Source: Ptychodera flava (Eukaryota > Hemichordata > Enteropneusta > Ptychoderidae). Taken from it: a stretch of DNA of 64,000 nucleotides. The notes under the pieces are model-generated. The model ran no database searches. It was not told the origin of the DNA and worked only from the letters and a program-made list of their open reading frames with translations. The stretch lies in NCBI RefSeq assembly GCF_041260155.1, contig NC_091935.1, positions 40,261,303-40,325,302 of the forward strand, read 5' to 3'. Made by a program: the position numbers and the translations under genes. Below, one piece after another: positions 41,160 through 56,100 of the stretch (the stretch's first letter is position 1; each line of letters begins with the position of its first letter).

Positions 41160-44100
41160 CTGTCACCATGATAAAAATAACATATTAGTCAACAGTCATG
41201 ATCACACATCATTTGATTGACATCGGGTATTTTTTATTTGTATGCTAATTTTTTGCTAGTTTTCTTTCACTCTATCTCATACTGATTGATTCAGTAATTT
41301 AGGCAAAACGTCAGCTGAAATCCATAGAAATTTGACATGCCATGTATGAACAAAAATACTGTCTGACCGAGAGAACCAATTTGATCACCAACAGTTTTCT
41401 TTCTGACTAAAGAACATTTTTAAATTACATATTCCATGTATTGGTATAAGACTGGTTGAAGGACACTTCAAGAAATGCACAAATTCACACAGAGTTTAAA
41501 AATCTATCAGTGAGCCAACAGTTCTGATAGCCACCCTGATGTGATGACACATGAATGATTCTGCAAAGATTTTTCAAATCACAGCTGCATTTTCATCGAT
41601 CAATATCAAAGTTTACTTAGTCTATCCAAACACATAAGTTATGTCCATTATCAGATAATTTCTAACACAGTAGCTAAGACAGCATTTCATACAGTGATAT
41701 AGTTTTACTCACCAGTCACCTCAGAATAGACGGCTGAATTGTTACTGTTTGGTACTCTTTGATCAGCTTTCTCAATCAGTGATACAGGACTCATTTTCTT
41801 GTCCCTCAATGTGCCATCATCTGATCTAACTTGATTCCACATCTTCATTCCAATGTTGACATCACATGCTGAATGTCAAATAAGACAGTTGATAATGAGA
41901 GGAACTAATCACAAATGTAATGTTGGAGGAGTTTCACAACAATTTTAGTGTTGTACCGGTACGTTAGGAAATGTTACACTACTTCACATATGCAATCAAC
42001 ATGTGGGCAAGCTCTCACTTAGGAAAATCCCCATTTTAATGATTCACCCCATGATTCAATACTGTTACGATATAATTATATCATTAAACCACTTAGCAAC
42101 AGGTATACTGTACCAGTAGAGTTTGACAAGATCATTCCATATTACACTCATGTATGCATTTATACTGCAGTATGTAGTGAGCTAGTCAAAATCTTATAGT
42201 CTGTTCATTGCTAGGCTGGTTTATTGCTGAAGTATTTAAGCAATAACCCCCGCCGCAGGAGGGTATACACGAGATTTTGGTACAGTGCGCGACATATAGC
42301 ACGAGCCGATAGGCGAGTGCTATATGGAGCGAATTGTACCAAATTGAGTGTATACCCGACTGCGAAGGGGGTTATTGCTATTATATTATATCAACTTGTG
42401 TGTCTTTGTCGTCTTGGTCCGGCATTTTCGTCAGTTTCAGCCCAAAATGCAGAAACTGACGTCTGAGAGATCGAACGTCGGAAAATCATCGCCCGAGACC
42501 GAGCATTTTTATAAGTTTGGATTACGTTGACAACACACGAACACAATATCCTATGATAACATACGCATTACGTTCATCAAAATTTCATTAATACTTACAT
42601 GCAACACGAACTGCTTCAGACACAGAAATGGGTCAAGAGTCAAAGCAAAAGAAAAAGTAACAATTTTTTTCGTAAATTTACATAAAAACAATAGCGCTGG
42701 CTTTTTTTGGCGTAGTACACTAAAAATAGATTTGTCTCATTCACTGTCAGTCCGGTGTGCGCCAACCGTCGTAACATTCAGACAGAGGAGGTGGTGCAGT
42801 GGGGTTACAGGTTCTATTTTTGATGGATATTTTGGATGGATAATTTGTGCCAGAAAACGTGCAGTTTTGAAATAATCCAGACATGGATTACGGCGACTGT
42901 ATGAACAGTTGTAATATGCGAGCAGAGTGTGTTGCCCGATTCAGCGAGATCTGGACGCTGACACAGCGATTTTCGTCGCAGGAATGATCGCATTGTTATT
43001 TTGAACTTCTTCAAGTTCTTGGGCTACATCGTTAGAACACCCTGGTCTGTTACAGCCCAAACTCTAGGAAGGAATATCTGACGTACCGTTACAGTGAGGA
43101 AGTTTCAATTTATTTGTGTATGAACGAATACTAGTAGTAGCTTCGTTTTAAAGAGCGGTATGTCGCGTCTCGACTCCTGCTGAATCGATCAAGCAAACTA
43201 CACAGTGTGCTGTTACCCTATACAATTTTGTACATCATCATACCAAAATAAATGTGTTGCTTCGGAGATTTCTTTCATCATAGACCGCTTATTTTCACCA
43301 AGAGGTGAGTTACAGAACCATACTTTATCTCTGTATCGAAATTCGAACTCGGTCTTTGAAACAAAGCGGACTGTTTTCAGATTACCGATTAAGTTCAGAG
43401 CCACATCGTTCAAATGCACCGACCGGGCAATTTTCAAAAATGCTGGTTTAGGGGCCCGTTTTACCACCGCTATCAGTGCAAAAACAATATTTTAGCATCG
43501 CTCTCGTCCAATCAGAATGGCGCATGGTAGCATGATATAATATAATTCATGATAGAAATATTTCATGAAAGAAGTACATTCAATCATTATAAATATGACT
43601 TTTGATCACATAAACATTGATTTTGTAATCAGAGAGAGGTACACATTACACCACAGCTAGATTTGGAAACAGAAACTGATAGTTTAAGTGTTGATGGTTA
43701 AACTTTCATTTTGTATAAAAGACTTATCAGTGGAATAATAATATGTAAGCTGTGATAACACTTACCTTGTGGTACATGCATAAATGGTTGAGCTATTCCT
43801 ACATGTGGTTTGTACAGCTGTGGTCTGTCCAGTAGTTCCGCACCATATCCTAGACTTGGTGTTGGTTCTGCAATATAGACAGGTTTATGTGTTCTAGGAG
43901 TTGGTGGAACACACTGTAACTGGACACCTCTGTTATCCCTTCGCTGCTCAAAGTTGTTACATGCCTTGGTCATCACATCACCAGCTTTGCTGTGTCCATG
44001 GTAACTAAACTGATCACCTTTGAACTTTACTGAGTCACCACTTTCAGGCAAATTTGCATGGTAAAAATCAACTGCAGATTCGCTTTGATGATAGAGTTTA

Positions 44101-47100
44101 AACTTGTCAACTTTATTCCAATCATCAAAATCTAACGCCTGTTTCTTAGTTGAGTCATTCCACTGGCTGATATATCTCTGTGTGTCTTCACTGAATTTGC
44201 AATACACATCTTCATCTGTCAAAGTCTGATGCTCAGGAATATTGCCATAGATTTGATCATCAGCTGCAGAATCCTCAAGGATTTCAAAGATATCAGTTTG
44301 TCTGCATACTGTAGACTCAGGATAATCCATTGACATTTCAACATCACAACTTTCTTGACTAAACATCAGCTCTATAGGTTTCTGATAGTGTGGACTTATA
44401 TCAGTCATTGGTATATCTTCCTTGTAGTGGATTGTATGATGAAATTGCTGAGAAGTGAAATAAATGAGACAACATCTCAATGACATGCAATGAACAAATG
44501 AATGCTAATAACATTTTAAAATATTTCAGTAGTGTTTATAACTATGACATGTTACCCTGGAATAATGAATTTATGCTCAAATTTTACTGCTTGAACATTA
44601 CTCTAAACACTTTCAAAACAAATTCCTTTAACTAAAGCATATCTTCCATTATATTGCTATCAAAGTGATAATATTACTTAGGTTTATGTTACTAAGCGGA
44701 CTTTACAGAAGACATGTAGAATGTAATAGCTCATTGCATCAAGAAATGATCAAGTAATCATGACTGTGTTAAAGATCATCTTGATTACATCTTACGTAAT
44801 ACTGCATTGGATGAAAAATACTGTCATTAAGAAGGGGTAATGCCGGGTAAAGGGGTAATTCAACACAACTTTATTCAGTAGCATTACAGAGCTAATGTTT
44901 TATGAATGTCAAACTCTTGCTAGCGTCTGATTAGTGTAACTTCCACAATGGTTCAAGTAGAAGAAATAAGTATGACCTATGTATTTACAGTGTCTGCACA
45001 TTTAGATACCTTATTTTCCAACATGTTCTTAACAATCACAGATGAACTGTAAAGGTGATGGTAAGATGTTGAGTCTTACCTTGATCATTTTCTGTGGAAT
45101 CCATGGACAGATATTGATGAGTTCTTGCAATGGACATGACATGAGTCTTTGTAATGGACATGCTGTTAGCATCACTTGTGCACTAAATGAGTTCATACAT
45201 CCAAATGATAAGAGAAACCTTTCATGCTGATGATGTCAAACAAAAACAAAATCACTTTGACTAGGCACTACGATATATCATCTTTAAATAACAAATTCTA
45301 AAACTCAGAAATTCTGAATTATGTGTTCTGCTGCTGACAGTAGTGTGTCAATGTGTTGGAGGTATTTGATGAAGTGTAGTAACTTGTATGGTAAACTTCA
45401 ATGCAACTAATTCAAAGGAACACAAACTTACTGACGAGTTGCAATCCACCTTGTTGTCTGTGTGGTTATGATCCACATACATGTACTCTTTTCACTAGTG
45501 TCTATGAATTTAAATTTAAATGCTCAGCTATGCACAGCCTTGCTATTATATTTAGCTTACTCTAACCCTTGCATATAAATTGTCTTTAATTGTCTGCTAT
45601 TCCTTCTAGCTGATATGTTGTACAATTAGCTGACTCTTTATTTCAAAGGTAAAAGATTACACTAGCATCAATGATACCATGGTGACACTTGATACAAACT
45701 GATATATTCATGTTTATCTTCTTTTGGCATGTACACCCTTCCTCAGGTCAATATTGGCATGTACACCCTTCCTCAGGTCAATATGGCATATACACCCTTC
45801 CTCAGGTCAATATTGGCATGTACACCCTTCCTCAGGTCAATATTGGCATGTACACCCTTCCTCAGGTCAATATTGGCATATACACCCTTCCTCAGGTCAA
45901 TATTGGCATATACGCTCTTCCCCAGCTCAATATTGCCAAATTTCAAAATGAATAAAGGTGTCACCACAACTTTCACTTCAAGCCCAACACTACACAAAAT
46001 TTTGAATTGATATCAGAGGAAATTGTAGCTGAACTCTGTCCAGTTTTCAAACAATTACTTGTATTCTTTGTTTCAGGTCATTCTGCTTTATAGCATCTTT
46101 TCAACAATCTCCTCTACATCCCTTGCAACATCCATTTATCCGACACATACACCAAAACAAACCATGGATTTATCCAAGCCTGAATTACAAAGAGATATTT
46201 TAATATTGTTACTCACATTACTGATTTCTTGAGTTAACCAAGTCCTCGTTATCCAATCTTGTTTATCCCATACAGTAGTCCTTGCTAGGCTATCTTCACT
46301 GATTTCTCTGATGATTCTAGCAGTATCTGATGTACTGTATGAATACACAATCTGAAAACAAATATAGCAAATCAAGATTTGATATCAGTCAGTGATAATC
46401 ACATGCATCACAACTTTCTTGTAGTCAATGCTGACCCTAATTTCTGTAATAGCAGAAGTTCTATGCTGTCTACTTTGATTCTGTGATGACGCCTCAATGT
46501 ATTACATAAAATTGTAAGATTCACAAATAAATTTCTAAAATTTGTCTGTTAAGCCAAACGCATCTTTCAAATATGTGAAATATATAAACTGCTATTTCAT
46601 GAGAAATGAGATGTAAAAATGCATCACTACAAATGGTCACTAATATTGTGATATTTTCAGACGATTGTCAAAAATCAAAATCAAAATCTGATGTAAACAT
46701 TTTATTAAACTGATAAATGGACCTCCTGTCCTTGTTGAATAATTTTTTAATGGAAGATATCTAGAGCTTTAGGAAGTACAAGCTGATTTAGTGATAATAC
46801 GATTTATTTATGCTACATGTATGGTGCTGGTCTTAAAACAATAAATCATAAATATCATATATTTGAGAAGTCAAAATTGGCACACAGTCCATGTAGCCGA
46901 CAATGAGATGCAAATGATATGCGGTTAAGGTCTCCTCGACTAACTTTCAGCTGGTTGCTCACTTTCTACTATTTTTATAGTATTTTATACAAAGGCACAG
47001 ACTTATCCTACCTGCAACTTAAAACTGATAGTGATTTTGTAGCTCATTCTTTACTATTTTTCATAGTTTTCGGTAGCCGGTATTAGACACTTCGTGTTCG

Positions 47101-50100
47101 TGTCGGCTACATGGACGATCTGCCCAAAATTGTCATAAAATGCTACTTATGCAAGTGTTTAATGTCTTGCAAGGTAATGTCCATATCTTTTCAAATGGTT
47201 TGAAATCATAAATGCACAAACTTGACTTTATGGTCAGAACAAGCAACAAGAACACTGAAATCTAGAAATGCAGTACAGTATTTAAGCAATAAAGCACACC
47301 CAGCAATGGTATACCACAAGATTTTGACCAGTTCGCGACATATATGCATGAGCGATAGCGAGTGCATATATGAAGTGAAATGGTCAAAATCGAGTGGTAT
47401 ACCGTCACTGGGTGTGATTTATTGCTATTATATTATAACAGTATATTGAAATTCTGGCGTGGAACGTTATAAAAGAACTTTTCTTTTAAAGGGGAAATTT
47501 ACCTTGAAAATTAATTTTGGAATATTAAACTGATATGATCATTGAAAGGGTTTCGAGTCGATTTTATTCACTTTCACTCACTGGCTAACAAACAGCGGTG
47601 TACTAAAATACCGGAAGTGACGTCGTAAACTTGGTCATTGAAGCAGTCGACGTGAGCAACTGTAAGCTTTTCCACTTACAGTGTATAGAATGGCTACAGA
47701 ATATAGGGGCCAAGCACTTGGTGGCGTAAGTCAAGCAGAAATAAAGTTTCTATGAATACCACTTTGAGAAGGGCTGCTTTTAGCGAAAGTTGCAAGTCCA
47801 ACTACTGAACTACAAGCCTAAAGGAAAACTGTCCAGGGCATATCCAGCCCCAAGTGCTTTGCTTGTACATATGGGACTGTGCGTACACTCAGGCACTAGA
47901 AATGGCACGGTGTAGACAAGACCGCTGGTTCTAGACTAATCATGGCTACATCAGGGTGTTCTGTAACACATTAAAAACGCTCGCACTTTTAGAATTAATG
48001 TCGATCTCTTTAGAGCATTGGCATACTTCGGCGTCAGCATGATTTAACAGCGATTGCAGACGCAACACATGCATCCATGGGTTGACAATGACAGGCATGA
48101 TTGATCGGCGAGAGGAATTTGAACTTCGTCATCGGAACTAGAATAGTCACTTTCCGAACTCGAACTGTAACTTTCTGACGATGTCAGTCTAAGATCATCA
48201 ATTGCTCATTCAGGTTTGAAGTAATTGCCGATTATTTTCGCCATTAGTCGAGCGCTGAGGTTTGAGTACCGCATATGCGTCCTCCACTAGAGCACTTGGG
48301 TGTAAGTGACCTCACTTTGAACCCAGTGTGTACACAACGACTGGCAAGTTTGATACGTCACTTCCGGTTTCCGTGCGTTCAGTTTCTGGCCACTGCGCTA
48401 ATACGCTCAAGTGAAAGTGAATGAAACCAACGCTATTTTGTTTATTTTTCACTAAATAACGACCTGGTTACCTAAGAAAGGCTGGGTAAATTTCCCCTTT
48501 AAGCCGAGAGCTAGTGCGCATGCCAACCGTGGTACATCGCCAATATACCAAGGTTCTTTTCGCATCTCAACCAATCAGATCGCTGTATTTGCACCATCAA
48601 TATAATCATATGATATAATTTCTGTTATATTTCAGCATTTCATACAGATTTATTCCAGTGTAAGCTCATCAATCTACAATTATTTCTTAAGTGTACTGAC
48701 AATTTCCCTGCAAATACAAATGAAGACGAAGTCACAGTATTAGCATTTACCTTGACTTCATAGCCATCTGTCTTGTTGGAAAAATGAGCCACTGATGCAT
48801 TCAGGTATGATATATTACAAGTTACATGGCCTGAAAATGGATACCTATGGAAAACAACAACTCTGACAATTAGGAAAACAAAAATCTTGACAATTAGGAA
48901 AGAGGACATTCTGTACTTTATTGGCCCTGACTGAACAAAAGATTTTTCTTGTTAAGTTTTCCCTTTAATTCAGTCTCAATAAAAATGAATGAAATATTCT
49001 CACATATAATTTAAATATCACTTGATCTGATATTGAGTAAGACTCTTGGGGCAGCTGGTGATTACCATAGCAACCCTGAAAAAAGATGATACATGATATA
49101 AAATAAAATATTTGTTTGACCCAATGTACCTGGTTTTCCTGTATCAGTAGAAAAGGACAGAACAGTTTTTTAAAACTTCGTTATGATAGTCTGCTGTTAT
49201 TTTTAATTTCAGATACATTTAGCGGTCAATGCAGAGAAAAGACTAACAGTAATGTAGATTTTACCCTCCCCCATCTCCCAGTGTAAAGGTCTATCTTCAC
49301 CATAGAAAACAATTGGATTGGATAAACCATGGTCCCTCCATAGGGTCCATGATTAAACCAAAATGGTGAAAGGGTCATTAAATTATAGAAGACTGAAAAC
49401 TCATTATACCTATTGAAGACACTCAGTACACAACTGCTGTTATGACTACATGTTTGATAATTAATTAATAATTAATATGCAGTGATTATCTTTTAAACAG
49501 AGCATGCCATATTAATCCAAACATACCTATATTTCAATTTGTGTGTAGTCTGGACGTGCAGAATCACCCAACACAGATTGTACTTCACCGAGAATGCAAT
49601 GACTTGACTGATAAGTGGTTGAACACTGCCCTCATGTGACAAGTCTGTCAATTCTTGCAGTATTATACATGTTCTTTCATCAATGATAACATCAGCAAAA
49701 TACGGTGGTCTTGATAGATTAGAATGTGACTGATAGAAGTGAACTAGATCATCATAATTACGTTCAATAATCATGATATCATGCCTATGAAAAAAGTAGA
49801 ATTTCAGTATTAGTTGTTATGGCATTACAAGACTTCATGTATCTCTGCATTCATAGAGTGTGCAGTGAAGACGTACTGATGAAATATAAATATGGACAAA
49901 TGTGTGATTTTAATGTGATTAAGGTTATGCCATTAGCATGAAGCCATCGTCATTAAAAAAATGAATATTCACCAAAGTAATAGACAGATGCAATTACATG
50001 TTTATACACTTTCTTTCCGTGAACCCCTAGATCATACAACTTATTGTAACAGTTACATATTGTCGTGCTGTAGGCTATCCATATCATCTAGTCAGGAAAT

Positions 50101-53100
50101 CATAACATCATGATATCGTAAAATTTTTCATGTACCTCTGTGAAATTGGTAGTGATTTTTTTATAATCTTTGATTTTAGGCATAATCAAGGCATAATCAA
50201 GTTAGCCATGGACTATTGTAAGAGTGACTGTGTTGACACATGGGTACATCCTGAAGAAACTTAGCTGATCCTTTGCATGATAAATCTCATATTAGCTGTC
50301 AATGAACTCCTACCTAGACTCTAAAAGCTGCAATAATTCTGTGTTACTTGTTAACTTCTTTGAAGCTATCAAGGTATGCTGATCTCTTACTGGCTTAATC
50401 TGCGCTCTGATTGGCTGACTGTCTGCATCTAGTCATGTGATCAAATACTCTGTCAATCAACACTCTAAAATATCCTAAGTGTTGCTTAAATTTAATGTAA
50501 ACGAAGAAAAGTCAACCGTTTCTTCTTATCAGATGACAAGTTAGCTATATCTCAGTTGCAATGTTGGACAAGGTAGAATAACCATGGTCCTACTCCCTCT
50601 GAAAACCTAATTAGCACTTGTTCAAATTATTGACATGGCAACTAAAACAAACAAAGCAAATAATTGTACTTGTTTTATGCAACAAAATGATGAAAATATT
50701 ATCAAGAGATACAACAGTCCCTGTAATGATGTGTCTATAAATTTCAGTAACATTTGTCCAGTAAAACTGTGCATACAATACTCCAGCAATAACAACCCTA
50801 AGTATACCAAGTTGACAGACTTTGACCAGGTTATGACATACATGCACAAGAGACAGTGGGTGGTGACCCAATTATCATAACCTAGTAGTGTACCTATTGC
50901 TTAGGTGATTTATTGCCATAATATTATAACAGTGTATGGAAATTCTGGCATACAACACTAAAACATCATTTTCTTCCTACTGAAAGCTGGCGTATGTTCC
51001 AGCTGTGTTGTATCATGAATACAGCACTTCATTTCTTGACCAATCAGAATGCTGTATTTTCACTGTCAACATTTAACTGGTGTGATATGACTACTATTCA
51101 TGACTGCATATAACAGTAATTATGATGTTTACCAGAAGGCAGAACTTTATGACTAAATAATTGATAATCGCAAGAGACATACCAATTGACACTGATTTGA
51201 TTCCAATACTTTCTATGGGAACACTTTGTAGTGCTATGTGTCGAATATTTTGACGAATACACAGCTGTTGCCATGGTGACTGCTGATGGTATTCATACTC
51301 AATGACCAATGAGAAGTGATTCCATGGAAATTCTTCACCAATACAATGATTATCTACAATCACACAGTTATTCTGGTCCAAGGTCTGTGTTATCTCATCA
51401 TAGGATAGACAATTCATTGTTGGTAATTCAGCAATACCAGTATGAATACCTGTAGAATAGAATGATGTCAGTATATGTAAAGGGAAGTGACATCATACTG
51501 TGATAGACAGACAGAGATCACAGTCAGGCTCTGTTCTTTAGAATTATTTTTATTTCCTTTGAGATTATTCCTGTGACTATTCATACTACAACACAAGACT
51601 ATAACATTGCTGGTGTTGGACTGTTTCAAATTATACTGACTTATTACTAAGGCAATTATTAAAATTGATATTGTTACTGTAATGTCCTATTTATCTGCAA
51701 TTAGATATAATAATCTTCACTTCCACTTATTCTAGCTTATTAGCTCTACATATTATTTTGGCAAAATATGTTAAGTAGGTAGTAAAACAATGTAATTTTC
51801 ATCACAATGCTAGCCACAGAAAATACACTGTAATTGAAAATGAGGTTGCAGGGATTGAATTTCAGCTAGATATATTATCATTACTTTTACAAGCATGCAT
51901 GTGATATAAATTTGGATTCATTGAAATAAGACTTCTGTTGAATGACGGTGGTATGTAAACTATGTTTACAAAACTCTTTACACTGTAATGATGTGGCATG
52001 GTTCTACTTGTCAGACACATACCAAAACATAACACTAAACTTACCTTTGATATTCTCTAAAGTCTTGACAATGATTGGTGACAAGCCATCAAAGTCCCGC
52101 CTAACAATCACCAAAATCTGTAAAAACACACATAAAACATTTTATTACAGTGTCCTTTCTTTATAGAAACATGGATTTCATAGTTTCCTTCATTGTTGTG
52201 ACAGAGATTGCTTAAAATGCAGCGTAAGGAAACTAACTTTGTGCCTGATCAATCCAAACACTACTACCGTAAAGACTGATGAGCAAATCTAATAGCAAAA
52301 GGTCAGGGAACACCAATTTTTTGCTCACATCTGTTATTTACACTGTTATAAATGGCAAGCATGGGTGTTTGGTAGCGGAAATAGGATCTCTCGGGGAAAA
52401 TCAGCATATTTTGCAGAAAGCGATCATCAAGTGAAGTGAGGTGATTATTTTTACTACATATGCTAATTTTCCTCTGAGAAGTCTTATTATATTCATTTCC
52501 AAATAATCATTGAGACCATTGCATTGATAACCCTCATTATAATATGGTAAAATATGGTAATGGCTACAGCTATTTTGAAAGTGAGGCTGATGATAGGGCC
52601 TGTGTTCTAGAACACAAAAGTTACAGTCATGCAAACACTCCAACACTCACAATACTAAGGCAATGACCACTCACAAGTGATGTTGTTCCATCCATGGAGA
52701 GACAGATTTCTATCATTGCATTACAGACTGGACAAGCTCTTCATCAGTAGATTCATTGAGCTATTCAAGTTTAAACTGATCAAAATCTACCAGAAGCTGC
52801 AGATGTTGACCTCTTCAGAATGTCAAAGTCAGCAAGGGTTGAAAGACATGCTTGACATATGACATTTTATAATCTCATACCACAGCCAATCAAAATGATT
52901 GTTATATTTGTATGTACCTTAGGATCTTGATCTCTATCACCTTTTTGCATCTTACGATAGAACCATTCACCAATTTGATGGCCAAGTTCAGTCAGTTTAG
53001 GATGTATGACTTGTCTCTCATGGAACACAAACTGTTGTTTAAACAACTGCCTTTGTATGGATGCCAATGACTCTGTAAAAAACAATGGAAATCACCTACT

Positions 53101-56100
53101 ATCACAATCTTATATTGTTTCACAGTTTTTGAACAAGAAATGGTTCACATGGCATCAAATCTTGATAGTATTTTTCAAAATTTTATTAAATATTGATGAA
53201 CCATACAGTTAATGACAAAACTATTGTAAGGAAATCAATGTGATGATGTGTCAAATATCCACATCTTTTCGTGATGTGATCTTCTGCTGGGTGGATAGTA
53301 AAACAGAGCTAAGTTATTAAACTCTCAATGTTTTAGTCAGTGTTAGTAATCAGCCCAGTGAAGTCTGTACTGTAGTTATGTTGAATTAACGTAAACTCTC
53401 AATGTTTTAGTCAGTGTTAGTAATCAGCCCAGTGAAGTCTGTACTGTAGTTATGTTGAATTAACGTAAACTCTCAATGTTTTACTCAGTGTTAGTAATCA
53501 GCCCAGTGAAGTCTGTACTGTAGTTATGTTGAATTAACGTAAACTCTCAATGTTTTAGTCAGTGTTAGTAATCAGCCCAGTGAAGTCTGTACTGTAGTTA
53601 TGTTGAATTAACGTAAACTCTCAATGTTTTAGTCAGTGTTAGTAATCAGCCCAGTGAAGTCTGTACTGTAGTTATGTTGAATTAACGTAAACTCTCAATG
53701 TTTTAGTCAGTGTTAGTAATCAGCCCAGTGAAGTCTGTACTGTAGTTATGTTGAATTAACGTAAACTCTCAATGTTTTAGTCAGTGTTAGTAATCAGCCC
53801 AGTGAAGTCTGTACTGTAGTTATGTTGAATTAACGTAAACTCTCAATGTTTTAGTCAGTGTTAGTAATCAGCCCAGTGAAGTCTGTACTGTAGTTATGTT
53901 GAATTAACGTAAACTCTCAATGTTTTAGTCAGTGTTAGTAATCAGCCAGTGAAGTCTGTACAGTAGTTATGTTGAATTAACGTAAACTCTCAATGTTTTA
54001 GTCAGTGTTAGTAATCAGCCCAGTGAAGTCTGTACTGTAGTTATGTTGAATTAACGTAAACTCTCAATGTTTTAGTCAGTGTTAGTAATCAGCCCAGTGA
54101 AGTCTGTACTGTAGTTATGTTGAATTAACGTAAACTCTCAATGTTTTACTCAGTGTTAGTAATCAGCCCAGTGAAGTCTGTACTGTAGTTATGTTGAATT
54201 AACGTAAAACTCTCAATGTTTTAGTCAGTGTTAGTAATCAGCCCAGTGAAGTCTGTACTGTAGTTATGTTGAATTAACGTAAACTCTCAATGTTTTAGTC
54301 AGTGTTAGTAATCAGCCCAGTGAAGTCTGTACTGTAGTTATGTTGAATTAACGTAAACTCTCAATGTTTTAGTCAGTGTTAGTAATCAGCCCAGTGAAGT
54401 CTGTACTGTAGTTATGTTGAATTAACGTAAACTCTCAATGTTTTAGTCAGTGTTAGTAATCAGCCCAGTGAAGTCTGTACTGTAGTTATGTTGAATTAAC
54501 GTAAACTCTCAATGTTTTAGTCAGTGTTAGTAATCAGCCCAGTGAAGTCTGTACTGTAGTTATGTTGAATTAACGTAAACTCTCAATGTTTTAGTCAGTG
54601 TTAGTAATCAGCCCAGTGAAGTCTGTACTGTAGTTATGTTGAATTAACGTAAACTCTCAATGTTTTAGTCAGTGTTAGTAATCAGCCCAGTGAAGTCTGT
54701 ACAGTAGTTATGTTGAATTAACGTAAACTCTCAATGTTTTAGTCAGTGTTAGTAATCAGCCCAGTGAAGTCTGTACTGTAGTTATGTTGAATTAACGTAA
54801 ACTCTCAATGTTTTAGTCAGTGTTAGTAATCAGCCCAGTGAAGTCTGTACTGTAGTTATGTTGAATTAACGTAAACTCTCAATGTTTTAGTCAGTGTTAG
54901 TAATCAGCCCAGTGAAGTCTGTACTGTAGTTATGTTGAATTAACGTAAACTCTCAATGTTTTAGTCAGTGTTAGTAATCAGCCCAGTGAAGTCTGTACTG
55001 TAGTTATGTTGAATTAACGTAAACTCTCAATGTTTTAGTCAGTGTTAGTAATCAGCCCAGTGAAGTCTGTACTGTAGTTATGTTGAATTAACGTAAACTC
55101 TCAATGTTTTAGTCAGTGTTAGTAATCAGCCCAGTGAAGTCTGTACTGTAGTTATGTTGAATTAACGTAAACTCTCAATGTTTTAGTCAGTGTTAGTAAT
55201 CAGCCCAGTGAAGTCTGTACTGTAGTTATGTTGAATTAATGTAAACTCTCAATGTTTTAGTCAGTGTTAGTAATCAGCCCAGTGAAGTCTGTACTGTAGT
55301 TATGTTGAATTAACGTAAACTCTCAATGTTTTAGTCAGTGTTAGTAATCAGCCCAGTGAAGTCTGTACTGTAGTTATGTTGAATTAACGTAAACTCTCAA
55401 TGTTTTAGTCAGTGTTAGTAATCAGCCCAGTGAAGTCTGTACAGTAGTTATGTTGAATTAACATAGAATATGCCTCAGGGACAAATACTCAGACTCTCAA
55501 ATTTCCCAATACCTTTCCAGGCTACCACTTATGTGGCTCATTTTGAAGCTCTTGGAGTAATTTCAGTTTTTGACAGCTTAGTTTTGTGAAAATTGAAAAT
55601 TTAATTTTCCCTAATACACTCAACACAGAGATGCTGGCCATTTTTAATTCCAAATATCAAAAACCGTTTGGGGATTTGTTTCTCTAGTAAATTTACATGG
55701 TGATCTGGGATTTTTATTTGTGATTTAGAATGGGAATGTTTGAAAGTTTCCTTTTGGAAAGTTTGAGCAAAGTTTAAATATTTCAGTTTCAAGGCTCATA
55801 CCACATTCAGAAAATTTACCAGAAAAATCTGCAGTTATTGTCAATATAGTACTATAATATTGGCAATTAAGATGTAGAGTATATTTACAAGAGTAGTGGA
55901 TATGTGGCCAGCATTTCACTCTCATTTTAGCAATTTTTCTTCATTTTTGTACCCACATGGTTGTGTTTCCTTACCTGTGAGTAAATCTTGGTATTGATCT
56001 TGCATTATATTGATATGATTGACAGCACTTGACAAGCTACAATGCACCATTACATCTGCAGCGGTAACTAAGGTATGTAGTATCAATACACACTTGTAAA

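Noticed and set aside
45689..46010. Four overlapping repeat frames
   Set aside because: They come from the 30-bp minisatellite and are open on both strands by length alone.
53316..55462. CRISPR-like array
   Set aside because: The repeats are contiguous with no unique spacers and lie in an animal intron. This is a minisatellite.
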